Of a DNA stretch of 45,293 nucleotides, positions 24,893-32,644 are shown in pieces. The DNA is from Akkermansia muciniphila. GTDB lineage: Bacteria; Verrucomicrobiota; Verrucomicrobiia; Verrucomicrobiales; Akkermansiaceae. Positions within the stretch are counted from its first letter, which is position 1. Each line of letters starts with the position of its first letter. A program made the translations under genes and the position numbers. The notes under the pieces are model-generated. The model was not told the DNA's origin. It searched no databases and saw only the letters and a program-made list of their open reading frames with translations. Where the stretch lies: NCBI GenBank assembly GCA_945873305.1, contig CAMCCX010000016.1, forward strand, positions 1-45,293, written 5' to 3'.

Positions 24893-25552
24893 ATGAAGTG
24901 TCCCCGTTGTGTCCAGCGTATCCACCGAGCTGCGGCGTCTTGCCCGCATTGTGGATTCACGCTCGCGGATGCGGACGCGCGGTTCGGCGACGAGGAGGTG
25001 AGAATCCGCTGCCTCACGGACAGCGCGGGCATCCTCCGCCGCGGCGACCGCGAGAAGGTGGAGCTGGCGATGGAAAGAATCACCCGCCGCTTCCCGCAGG
25101 TTTTCGTGGCGATTTACACCGGATCTCTTGGCGAGGTGGCGAACATCCGGCAGTTCGGATTCTGGCTGCTGAACCGCTCCGCCTTCGAGGACGTGCCGGT
25201 GGAAAAGCCGAACGAGGCGGGCATCCTCATCACCATCGATCCCGAGTCGAAGGCGGCCGGGATGGTTTTCGGTTATCTGTTGGATCCGTTTCTCGAAGAG
25301 TCCGACACCTTCGAGTGTCTCTCCCGCGCGCACGCTTATTGGCTGGAGGGGCGCTATGCCGAGGGGATTTTGCGAGCGCTCAAGCACCTCGACGGCATCC
25401 TCCGCAAGCGCAGCCGCCAGGCCCGCCGTGATCCCGAGCACTTCGAGCGCAAGGTCATGCCTCCCGTGCAAATGGGCGACTTGGTGCGCCGCATCCGTGC
25501 GGGCCACCGTCCGGTCGCCGAGGAAGAAGCAACCGCGGAGGTGTTGTCGTGA
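24893..25552 (+). CDS. Zinc-ribbon protein with TPM-like domain, unknown function
   Basis: A 219-aa soluble protein. Two CxxC motifs at the N-terminus (CPRC and CPHC, residues 3-6 and 18-21) form a zinc ribbon. The middle (about 50-145) resembles a TPM/YgcG-like alpha/beta domain (VELAMERITRRFPQVFVAIYT and GILITIDPESKAAGMVFGY). The C-terminal third is helical and basic. The stop overlaps the next gene's start in GTGA, so the two are translationally coupled. I do not know a function; the pairing with a membrane protein of similar fold suggests a two-component envelope complex. Confidence 0.75.
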   Translation: MKCPRCVQRIHRAAASCPHCGFTLADADARFGDEEVRIRCLTDSAGILRRGDREKVELAMERITRRFPQVFVAIYTGSLGEVANIRQFGFWLLNRSAFEDVPVEKPNEAGILITIDPESKAAGMVFGYLLDPFLEESDTFECLSRAHAYWLEGRYAEGILRALKHLDGILRKRSRQARRDPEHFERKVMPPVQMGDLVRRIRAGHRPVAEEEATAEVLS

Positions 25553-26577
25553 GGTTTTTCCCGGTCATCGCCACGGCGGTTTTGATGGCGAACGCGTATG
25601 CCCTCGTCGAGCCGACGCTGCCGGTGTGGGACCTCAAGCAACGCGCGGAGTTAGAAGCCGCCGGCTGGATCCCGGGGGCCATCCTGCTCACCGACGCCCC
25701 GGTGCCCGACGAGCCGCAGCAACCCGCCGCCGAGCCGCTTCAAGTCGAGCAGCCCAAGCCGGAGGAAATCGCCGGGGACCTCAAGCCCTCGACCGACATC
25801 GCCGAGAAATTCCTGCCCGCCTATTTCGCCGAGCGCCCGAAAACCTTCCTGATCGATCCCCAAGGCCTGCTCTCTCCGGCCGACTATCGGGACCGCCTGA
25901 GTTTCCTCAACTATCACGCCAGCGACTCGTCGATCGACCTGTTCGTTTACGTGATGGGCGGGGAGCAGGACATCCCCAGCGAGGTCCGCGAGGAGGAAAT
26001 GATCGAGCGGTTTTTCTCGGCGGGACGCCCCGCCGTGGTTGTTTACTACTACCTCGGCGCGCCGCAGCGCTCGGTCGTGTATCTCAGTCCTTCCATCACC
26101 GATTCGGTCTCCGCCGCCGAGCAACACCGCGCGCTTGAGAGTTCGGTGATGCAGGCTTTTGAAAAAATCAGGCACCCCGAACAGCTCGAGAAATTCCTCG
26201 TCCAGATGTCCATCCGTATCTACTGGATGGAGCGGATGTTAGCCGGCGACTCGGCTTCCGTCGCGGCGGCCCCGTCTGCCAGAGTCGCAGCCGTTCGCAA
26301 GGCCGCCGCCCCGTCGGCGAAACTCCTCTGGCTGCAGGAGCTCGCGCGCAAGTGCGCTTTCCCCGCCGCTCTCGCCGGCGGGGGCGTGTTGGCGGTCTTC
26401 GCATTCGGTTTCTGGCGGCGGCTGAGCGTCCGCTATCGGTTTCCGGATTTCGAGGTCGAGCCCCGTCTCGGCGGAGCGCACGCGGCTGGCGTGGGAGCGG
26501 TGATTTCCTTCGCGAGCGCCGCCGTGCCGCCCGCCTCGCAGCGCGACCAGGTGCCGGATTATTTGCGCCGGGCTTGA
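25549..26577 (+). CDS. Exported, membrane-anchored TPM-like protein, unknown function
   Basis: A 342-aa protein starting at a GTG that overlaps the upstream stop. It has a signal peptide (about 1-18, RFFPVIATAVLMANAYA), a Pro/Glu-rich linker (about 50-75), and an alpha/beta region (about 95-230, SIDLFVYVMGGEQ and PAVVVYYYLGAPQRSVVYLS) resembling the TPM/YgcG fold. An Ala-rich linker, one membrane helix (about 270-292, AALAGGGVLAVFAFGFW) and a cytoplasmic tail follow. Topology therefore places the main domain outside the cytoplasm, facing away from its zinc-ribbon partner. No catalytic residues can be named. Confidence 0.72.
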   Translation: MRFFPVIATAVLMANAYALVEPTLPVWDLKQRAELEAAGWIPGAILLTDAPVPDEPQQPAAEPLQVEQPKPEEIAGDLKPSTDIAEKFLPAYFAERPKTFLIDPQGLLSPADYRDRLSFLNYHASDSSIDLFVYVMGGEQDIPSEVREEEMIERFFSAGRPAVVVYYYLGAPQRSVVYLSPSITDSVSAAEQHRALESSVMQAFEKIRHPEQLEKFLVQMSIRIYWMERMLAGDSASVAAAPSARVAAVRKAAAPSAKLLWLQELARKCAFPAALAGGGVLAVFAFGFWRRLSVRYRFPDFEVEPRLGGAHAAGVGAVISFASAAVPPASQRDQVPDYLRRA

Positions 26578-26638
26578 TCTTCGGCACCGCCTCGGTCCGG
26601 ACGATTGATCTTTATCCCTGCCAGGCTCCGCCCTAATC

Positions 26639-27355
26639 ATGGCGAGTCGGATGAGTTCAAAACCCAAACCAACCCGCTTGGACCGTGCCCCCGCCCAGCC
26701 GACGGCGGACGAGCTGCTCCACTTCTTCAACCAGTCGCCCGACCTGCTCTGCATCGCCGGCTTCGATGGCGTCTTCAAGCGGCTCAACCCGGCCTGGTCG
26801 CCGCTGCTCGGATGGTCCAACGCGGAACTTCATGCCCGGCCGTTTCTCGAATTCGTCCATCCCGACGACCGCGCGGCGACCCTCGCCGCCATCCGTTATG
26901 CCGCCACATTCCTGGCAAACGAACTGCGCCAGCGCGACCCGGCGGCTGCGGCCAAGGCCGACCGGATCGGCGGGATGGCGGGCGATGCCGTCACCCTCGC
27001 CCGCGAACTGGCTCGCGGGATCTTCCCCGTGCAGCTCGACGGGCTCGGCCTCGCGCCGGCGCTGGAGGAACTCGCCGACACCACCACCCGCCAGACCGAC
27101 ATGCTCGTCACTTTTTCCGAAACCGGCGACACCCGGCCCACCGACCCGGCGGATGACCTGCACCTTTACCGGAACGCCCAGGAGGCTTTGGGAAACGCTG
27201 CGAAACACAGCGCCGCCCGCGGCATGGGCCTGGACTCCATGCGCTATCGGGCGCGCGCCCTCAGCGGCGAACTCACCATCGAGTCCCTCCCTGGAGAGGG
27301 CGCTATCGTCGCCTGCGAAATCCCTAACCGACCGCTCGCCACTCCCTCCTCATGA
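26639..27355 (+). pseudogene. Degenerate PAS sensor histidine kinase with internal deletions
   Basis: Recognisable parts of a NarX/DegS-type kinase remain in one open frame of 238 codons. A PAS domain (DLLCIAGFDGVFKRLNPAW to FVHPDDRAATLAA) breaks off after about 60 residues and jumps to a late kinase helix (LANELRQRD). A HisKA_3-like and HATPase N-box segment (IFPVQLDGLGLAPALEEL, LYRNAQEALGNAAKHSAAR) follows, and it then jumps directly to the last ATPase strand (GMGLDSMRYRARAL). The phosphoacceptor-His region and the DxGxG box are missing, so it cannot be an active kinase. Deletions kept the frame, which may mean a residual PAS protein is made. The stop overlaps the start of a truncated response regulator in ATGA. 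Confidence 0.75.
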
Positions 27356-27397
27356 CCCCGTCCCCCGCCGTCGGAAAAAAGCAAATCCTCATCGTCG
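27352..27397 (+). pseudogene. Stub of a response regulator gene
   Basis: The ATG at 27352 overlaps the kinase stop, as in two-component operons. About 15 codons read MTPSPAVGKKQILIVD, the normal first beta-strand of a receiver domain ending in its first Asp, and then similarity stops abruptly. The receiver and output domains are absent, so this is the 5' remnant of the kinase's partner. Confidence 0.65.
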
Positions 27398-27426
27398 ATC
27401 TCACCCTGTCCGGTCCCGGCAATCGA

Positions 27427-27732
27427 GCACCAGCCTTTTCGGTTGGTGCCATTTTCACCTCGTCTTCATGACCGAAGACGAGGAATCCGCCGGTCCGGAG
27501 GGCGGCGACTCTCAGCGCGAGGCAGCAGAGAAGGAGCGCGGCGCAGCCTGCTCAACCCACTCCAAGCCAGCGCGAACCTCGGCAAGCCGGAGTAGAGCGG
27601 GTGGGGGCTCCATACAACGGGAGCCTGAACAAGGAGCGGCGGAACGCGTCCGCCGATGTGCATGGGAAGCCAATGAACTGAACGAAGCGCTTTCCGTTGT
27701 CTCCTCATGGTCCGGGCGATCATGCATCGCCC
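27427..27732. ncRNA. Hairpin-rich non-coding region (candidate structured RNA or repeat)
   Basis: No credible gene is found between the response-regulator stub and the broken toxin. Instead there are at least six strong inverted repeats in 306 bases. These are 27427-27435 with 27441-27449 (9 bp), 27458-27467 with 27474-27483 (10 bp, perfect), and 27487-27491 with 27501-27505. The others are 27606-27611 with 27620-27625, 27637-27643 with 27649-27655 (7 bp, perfect), and 27714-27720 with 27726-27732 (7 bp, perfect). Open frames on both strands look spurious. It may be a structured RNA, a dispersed repeat or a mobile-element relic. The type is uncertain and strand cannot be assigned. Confidence 0.35.
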
Positions 27733-27758
27733 CTCCGTGGGTAGTTAGGGGGCGGGTC

Positions 27759-28053
27759 TTATTTCCGCCGCAGGCCGAAGCGGGGGTTCCGGCGATCATG
27801 GCGGACCGCCATCACCTTGATTCCCCAAGGCTTCTCTTCGTAGATGAAATGATAAGGAAAATCCGGGAGATTCGCCCGCCGCATGCATTCACCGATCGGT
27901 GGAAAATGCAGTGGATTTGAAAGCGCCTTGGAGACCGTTTCGAGCAGGTTCTTTGAAAAATCGATCTGCGAGTTGAGATCCCGCCTCGCTGTCATAGTGA
28001 TCTAAAATCTGCCTGACATCCCGGGCGGCGGAGCGGTGGTAAGTCACCTTCAT
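27759..28053 (-). pseudogene. RelE/ParE-family toxin with a frameshift
   Basis: From ATG 28053 the first frame reads MKVTYHRSAARDVRQILDHY and on to RFFKE, and then diverges to an early stop. The next frame continues the family as LLETVSKALSNPLHFPPIGE, then LPDFPYHFIYEE, ending VVRHDRR-like VMAVRHDRRNPRFGLRRK. One extra base near 27947-27950 explains the break: 295 bases is 98 codons plus one. The start overlaps the antitoxin stop in ATGA, so the locus is otherwise normal. An active toxin would be an mRNA interferase or gyrase poison. A sequencing error cannot be excluded. Confidence 0.8.
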
Positions 28054-28268
28054 GCCGGACGGCCCACAGCTTTGAGGAATTCCTTATGGGTGAGGCATGC
28101 GGACGGATCACGGTCCATTTCCTCGGACCGCCGCAGAGCCTCCGCCAATCCCTCGTCATCCTCGACCAGCACCCCCGGCAGGGAATCCAGCAAATCGGCG
28201 GCCAGCCTGGCCCGGTCGGATTCCGGGAGCGTGAGCGCCAAGGTTTCGATTTCCGCGAGTGTGACCAT
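28050..28268 (-). CDS. Addiction-module antitoxin (PF09720-type)
   Basis: A 72-aa protein of the 'putative addiction module component' type that partners RelE/ParE toxins. Its helical N-terminus IETLALTLPESDRARLAADLL is the family signature, followed by an acidic stretch (VEDDEGLAEALRRSEEM) and a C-terminal HKEFLKAVGR. ATG 28268 gives the usual length; the frame is open to 28316 but without family residues. It overlaps the toxin start by four bases. The gene is intact although its toxin is frameshifted, which would leave a harmless orphan antitoxin. Confidence 0.85.
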   Translation of the reverse strand: MVTLAEIETLALTLPESDRARLAADLLDSLPGVLVEDDEGLAEALRRSEEMDRDPSACLTHKEFLKAVGRPA

Positions 28269-28421
28269 GGCAAAGACCATGGCCGGATTCGCACTTGAAT
28301 CAAGCCGCTTTCCCAAATCACAGTCAACGGGATGTCAAGGGAGGGGCTTCCGGCCCGAGGGAAAACGCCAGAAGACCACCGATTCCATCTCCCTCCGGAG
28401 CGGCGGCGTGTCGGGTGATGG

Positions 28422-28483
28422 CATGTGTGCCGGCTGTCTCAGCCGGTTGCGGAAGTTCTGCTTCCGACTGAGACAGTCGGAAC
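28422..28483. repeat. Large nested palindrome, dispersed-repeat candidate
   Basis: An outer 13-bp stem (28430-28442 with 28468-28480, one G-U pair) encloses a perfect 6-bp hairpin (28450-28455 with 28461-28466, 5-base loop) and a 7-base internal loop. A related but internally shortened copy lies at 7044-7081. It is 56 bases upstream of the methyltransferase start and could act as a mobile REP-like element or an RNA structure. Confidence 0.65.
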
Positions 28484-28538
28484 AGATTCCGGGTGCAAGG
28501 CGCTTGCATGGCGGCGTTTGCGGGGGGAAAGTCCGGGC

Positions 28539-29138
28539 ATGACCGATTGGGAAAGCCGCTATCAGGTGGGGGACATGCCGTGGGAAAAGGGGCAGGCTTC
28601 GCCGCCTTTGTTGGAGTTGCTGGAGAGGCCGGTGGACTGGGGCGCGGGACCGGTGTTGGTGCCGGGCTGCGGGTTCGGCCATGATGTGCGGGCGCTTGGA
28701 GTGCTGGGGATTCCGGTGGTGGGGCTGGATTTGGCGCCGACGGCGGTGGCGCGGGCGCGGGGATTTCCGGGAACCGGGGTGGAGAGCTACGAGGTGGGGA
28801 ATTTCCTGGAGCCGGAATGGAGGGTGGGGCGCGAGTGCTCGGCGATCTGGGAACACACGTGTTTTTGCGCGATCGATCCGGGCGACCGGAAGCGCTACGC
28901 CGAGGCGGCGGCGGGTTGTCTGCGGGAAGGCGGTTTGCTGGCGGGGGTGTTTTTCCTGACGCCGTTTGATCCGGGCGAGGAATCGGTCGGGCCGCCGTTC
29001 GCGGTGACGGTGGAGGAACTGGACGCGTGGTTTTCCCCGTGGTTCGAGCGGGTGGATGGCTGGGTGCCGCAAGCCGCGTTTCCGGGACGGGCGGGGCGGG
29101 AATGGATCGGACTTTTTCGCAGGATCGCAAAGCCATGA
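28539..29138 (+). CDS. TPMT-family (thiopurine S-methyltransferase-like) SAM-dependent methyltransferase
   Basis: A 199-aa soluble methyltransferase. The TPMT-family signature is present: WESRYQVGDMPWEKGQASPPL at the N-terminus, a SAM-binding VLVPGCGFGHDVRALG, VVGLDLAPTAV for motif II, and the IWEHTCFCAIDPGDR segment. Bacterial members methylate S, Se or Te compounds or unknown small molecules. ATG 28539 fits the family N-terminus; the longer frame crosses the palindrome. The following protease starts 47 bases later on the same strand. Confidence 0.87.
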   Translation: MTDWESRYQVGDMPWEKGQASPPLLELLERPVDWGAGPVLVPGCGFGHDVRALGVLGIPVVGLDLAPTAVARARGFPGTGVESYEVGNFLEPEWRVGRECSAIWEHTCFCAIDPGDRKRYAEAAAGCLREGGLLAGVFFLTPFDPGEESVGPPFAVTVEELDAWFSPWFERVDGWVPQAAFPGRAGREWIGLFRRIAKP

Positions 29139-29185
29139 GTTGCGGGAAAGACAGGATGCCGGTAGCCTGCCGCCCAACCAAGACG

Positions 29186-30166
29186 ATGAAGTTTCCATGG
29201 ATTTTCCCGATGCTGGCGCTGCTGCCGTGGTGCGCGTTTTCCCAAGAGGGCCGGTCGTATGTGAACGACCTGAAGGCGCCGGAAAGCCGCAAGGATCTGG
29301 AGACCATCCAAACGGCGGTGGGCGACGCGCTGCCCAAGGCGCGGGCCGCGACGGTGTGCATCGAGATTTCCGAAGGCTCGGGGACCGGCGTGATCGTCTC
29401 GGCGGACGGCCTGGTCCTAACCGCCGCGCACGTGGCGACCGGGGTGAGGAAAAAGGTGACGGTGATCCTGGAAGACGGCACCCGGCTGAAGGCGGAAACG
29501 CTGGGCCTGGTGGCGGACAAGGACGCGGCGATGATCCGGATCACGGAGCCGGGGAACTATCCGTTTGTGGAAATCGACCGCGCGGAAACGACCCGGCTCG
29601 GCGACTGGGTGTTCTCGCTGGGGCACTCGGGCGGCTTCGACAAGGAGCGCGGGTCGGTGGTGAGGCTGGGCCGGTTAGTGCGGATCGCCAACTCGACGTT
29701 TCAATCCGACGGCATGCTCATCGGCGGTGATTCGGGCGGGCCGTTGTTCGATCTGACAGGCAAGCTGGTGGGAATCCACTCGCGGGTCGGCCTGCAAATG
29801 CAGGTGAACATGCATGTGCCGATGACGGAATTCATCGCGAACTGGGAGGGCATGTTGAAAGCGGAATTCATCGGCGAGGGGCCGTATGCGGCGAAGCCGG
29901 TGAAGGGAAATGGTTTCCTCGGCCTGGCGACGGAGACCCGGACGGAAGGCGGCCTGCGGGTGACGAAAGTGGGCGACAAGAGTCCGGCGCAGGAAGCGGG
30001 GATCAAGGAAGGCGATGTTTTGCTGAAAATGAACGGCGTCGTTTTGGAGAAACGCGAACAGATGCAGGAACTTCTCAAAGAAATGTCAGCGGGGGACGAG
30101 CTCAGTCTCGAAACGGAACGCGGCGGCAAAGCCAAACCATTTACCCTCAATCTCGGTGAACGCTAA
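29186..30166 (+). CDS. HtrA/DegP-like serine protease with PDZ domain
   Basis: A 326-aa exported trypsin-like protease. A signal peptide (about 1-19, PWIFPMLALLPWCAFS) is followed by a protease domain (about 45-230) with the full triad: His in VLTAAHVATG, Asp in DKDAAMIRI, and Ser in IGGDSGGPLFD. One PDZ domain follows (about 240-326, GLRVTKVGDKSPAQEAGIKE). It probably acts in periplasmic protein quality control. Its end overlaps the start of a second, catalytically degenerate homologue by 11 bases, so the two are coupled. Confidence 0.9.
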   Translation: MKFPWIFPMLALLPWCAFSQEGRSYVNDLKAPESRKDLETIQTAVGDALPKARAATVCIEISEGSGTGVIVSADGLVLTAAHVATGVRKKVTVILEDGTRLKAETLGLVADKDAAMIRITEPGNYPFVEIDRAETTRLGDWVFSLGHSGGFDKERGSVVRLGRLVRIANSTFQSDGMLIGGDSGGPLFDLTGKLVGIHSRVGLQMQVNMHVPMTEFIANWEGMLKAEFIGEGPYAAKPVKGNGFLGLATETRTEGGLRVTKVGDKSPAQEAGIKEGDVLLKMNGVVLEKREQMQELLKEMSAGDELSLETERGGKAKPFTLNLGER

Positions 30167-31157
30167 CTGGATTTTTTCAATCGCCGGCATCGGGCTAACC
30201 CTCGCCGCGGCCGGCCAGCAAAGCCTGGATTCCGCCTATCGGACCACCGGCACGGCGGTGGTGGCGGCGTTCGAGGCGCAGCGGCAAATCCTGCAAACAT
30301 CGAGCGCGGTGATGCTGGATGGCCGGAAGGAGATCGGCTACGGCGTGGTGATTTCCGCGGACGGGCACATTCTGACCAAGGCGAGCGAGGTTCTCGATGT
30401 GAAGGCACTCGCGGTGACGGTGGACCAGGCGCATTTCCGCGAGGTCAGAGTGCTGGCAGTGGACCCGGCTTGGGACGTGGCGCTTTTGAAAATCGAGGCC
30501 GACGGGCTGGTGCCGGTGGTTTACGCGCCGACGAGCGCGGTGCCGCAGGGGACTTGGGTGGTGGCGAATGGCGCGACGACCCGCACGGCGAGGCGGTTGC
30601 TGGCGGGGATCGTGAGCGCGAAGATCCGCGAAATTCCGGCAAGCGGCGGTGCGGCGCTCGGGGTGGTGCTGAACGGGAAGTCGAAATTTCTCGAAGTGGA
30701 CGACGTGAACGAAAAAAGCGGCGCGAAGGAGGCTGGCTTGCAGAAGGGCGATGTGATTTTGAGCATCGAAGGCAAGAAGCTGAAAAAAATCGAGGACATC
30801 GCGGAAATCCTCAAGGACCGCAAGGCCGGCAGCACGGTGAAGATGACTTACCGCCGCAAGGGCGCGGAAATCACCGTGGATGTCAGGTTGGCCGCCCGTG
30901 GCGAGATGTTCACCGACCAGATGAACCGCAACGATGAAATGAGCGGCGAGTTTTCCCCGCGGCGCAGCGGATTTCCACGGGTGATGCAGCACGACATCCT
31001 CGGCAGCAAGTCGGTGGTCGGCGGGCCGTTGCTCGATCTCGACGGGCGCTGCATCGGGATGAACATTGCGCGGGCGAACCGCGCGGAGAGTTTCGCGATC
31101 CCGGTGGAGGATCTTCATGAGCTGTCCGGGCGTTTGCTGAAGCAGGCGGAAAACTAG
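30156..31157 (+). CDS. Catalytically degenerate trypsin-like/PDZ protein
   Basis: A 333-aa exported homologue starting at a GTG inside the end of the protease gene, with a short signal (FSIAGIGLTLAAAG). The first protease lobe (about 40-150) keeps the Asp in DPAWDVALLKI, but the His site reads HILTKASEVLD with no His at the catalytic place. The catalytic Ser site reads SKSVVGGPLLDLDG, with Val instead of Ser. A PDZ domain (about 170-250, GAKEAGLQKGDVILSIEG) lies between the two lobes, and the second lobe resumes with FPRVMQHDILGS and ends IARANRAESFAIP. This inserted-PDZ layout occurs in PVC-group proteins. A scaffold or regulator of the upstream protease is inferred. Confidence 0.85.
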   Translation: MNANWIFSIAGIGLTLAAAGQQSLDSAYRTTGTAVVAAFEAQRQILQTSSAVMLDGRKEIGYGVVISADGHILTKASEVLDVKALAVTVDQAHFREVRVLAVDPAWDVALLKIEADGLVPVVYAPTSAVPQGTWVVANGATTRTARRLLAGIVSAKIREIPASGGAALGVVLNGKSKFLEVDDVNEKSGAKEAGLQKGDVILSIEGKKLKKIEDIAEILKDRKAGSTVKMTYRRKGAEITVDVRLAARGEMFTDQMNRNDEMSGEFSPRRSGFPRVMQHDILGSKSVVGGPLLDLDGRCIGMNIARANRAESFAIPVEDLHELSGRLLKQAEN

Positions 31158-32576
31158 TCAGCGGCCGGCGGCGCGGTGGTTTTTGAAAATCGCCAGCGTC
31201 CGCTCGCGTTCGGTTTTGTGATCCAGGCAGGGCAGGGGATAATCCGGGGCGATCGGGCGTCCGTCCTTCGGCGCTTCGTGGAGGCGGGACGGGTGGATTT
31301 TTGCGAGCTCGGGCACCCATTTTCTTATATAAGTGCCATCAGGGTCGTAGCGGGCGCTTTGGGACCAGGGATTTTGAATCCGGAAATACGGCGCGGCATC
31401 CGCTCCGGTGCCCGCCGACCACTGCCAGCCGCCGTTGTTCGAGGCGATTTCACCATCGACGAGATTCTGCATGAACCACGATTCGCCCTGTTTCCAGTCG
31501 ATGTGCAGATCTTTGGTGAGGAACATCGCGGTGATCATGCGCAGCCGGTTGTGCATGAATCCGGTGGCCTTGAGCTCGCGCATCCCGGCATCGACGATCG
31601 GGAAACCGGTTTTCCCCGCTTTCCATACCTCAAACCGTTCGTCCGGCTCGTCCCAAGGCAGTCCGCGCCAATCGGCGTTGAATTCCTCGTCGAGGACGTT
31701 TGGGAAATGGTGGAGGATGGCGAAATAGAACTCCCGCCACGCGAGTTCCTTGATGAACACGTCGATTCCGGCCTTTGCCGCGAGATCGGCGGCGGCGCGG
31801 GCTTTCATCACTTCCGCATAGACGGTGCGGATGGAAACCAGGCCGAACCGCAAGTCCTGGGAAATCCGCGAGGTGCCGTTTTCCGCCGGGAAATCACGTT
31901 TCGCGGCGTAGTTCTGGATTTTTCCGGTGATCGCGAGTTTCAGCCGCTCCCGTGCGGAACGTTCGCCGGGAGCGGCGATTTGGGTCGCGGGGATTTCCAA
32001 ACCCCAGAGTGCGACGGTGGGAAGCGGGAGCGATTTGATGTCGGCCGGAGTCCGCAGCGCCGACGGTTTCGCGAGCGGTGACGGCTTCGGCAGTCCGAGC
32101 CAGTTCCGGCTGTAAGGCGTGTAAACCCGATAAGGCAGCGCGCTTTGGGTCAAAACCTCGTCCGGCCGGTGAAGCGTCGAGTCGGCGTGGGCGTGGCACT
32201 CCACTCCGAGCTCGGCGCAAAGCTCACGCACCTCGTTTTCCGCGGATTTTCCGAAAGGATCCGGATCGGCGTTGAAATGAATCGCGACGGCCCGGCTCTC
32301 CGTGATCAGCTTCCGGAGCTCGTCAACCGCCTTGCCCTGACGGATGATCAGGCGGCCCTCGACGGTTTCGAGGTTTTTGGCCAACGACTCCAAAGAGCCA
32401 CAAAGAAAATGCTGGCGATTCGGTCCCGTCCAAGAATGGACGCCGCGCCAAGCGCTTAGAATATAAACAGGAATAACGGGAAGTCCGGGTTTCGCCGCGC
32501 GGCACAGGGCCGTGTTATCCGCAATTCGCAGATCGCGGCGAAACCAATGGATTACGGAAGTTTTCAGGTCCGGCAT
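31158..32576 (-). CDS. phrB: Deoxyribodipyrimidine photolyase (cryptochrome/photolyase family)
   Basis: A 472-aa light-driven DNA repair flavoprotein. The N-terminal alpha/beta antenna domain starts SVIHWFRRDLRIADNTAL, and the C-terminal FAD domain includes GTSRISQDLRFGLVS, ELAWREFYFAIL, FPIVDAGMRELKATGFMHNRLRM, and WSAGTGADAAPYFRIQNP with the FAD- and substrate-binding Trp, Arg and Asp. This is a class I CPD photolyase type; cryptochrome function is less likely. ATG 32576 was chosen over 32603 because the beta-strand follows directly. Its stop is 1 base from the upstream convergent gene. Confidence 0.92.
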   Translation of the reverse strand: MPDLKTSVIHWFRRDLRIADNTALCRAAKPGLPVIPVYILSAWRGVHSWTGPNRQHFLCGSLESLAKNLETVEGRLIIRQGKAVDELRKLITESRAVAIHFNADPDPFGKSAENEVRELCAELGVECHAHADSTLHRPDEVLTQSALPYRVYTPYSRNWLGLPKPSPLAKPSALRTPADIKSLPLPTVALWGLEIPATQIAAPGERSARERLKLAITGKIQNYAAKRDFPAENGTSRISQDLRFGLVSIRTVYAEVMKARAAADLAAKAGIDVFIKELAWREFYFAILHHFPNVLDEEFNADWRGLPWDEPDERFEVWKAGKTGFPIVDAGMRELKATGFMHNRLRMITAMFLTKDLHIDWKQGESWFMQNLVDGEIASNNGGWQWSAGTGADAAPYFRIQNPWSQSARYDPDGTYIRKWVPELAKIHPSRLHEAPKDGRPIAPDYPLPCLDHKTERERTLAIFKNHRAAGR

Positions 32577-32644
32577 GTGCGGAACTTGTCTCGCATCAGG
32601 CACGGCGCAAATTCTGAAATTCCCGGAATCCCGGATTTTTCGCT

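Noticed and set aside
26685-27920. Long open frame spanning the kinase relic, hairpin region and toxin
   Set aside because: Its sequence is Ser/Pro/Arg low complexity and crosses unrelated elements. The real protein remains are in other frames.
27940-27955. Programmed +1 frameshift in the toxin gene
   Set aside because: A T-rich run is present, but no stop codon, stem or homologue supports a recoding signal, so a simple indel or error is more likely.
27400-28320. Integron-like cassette array (hairpins plus toxin-antitoxin genes)
   Set aside because: No attC-type core sites with the expected 7-base ends were found and no integrase lies in the window.
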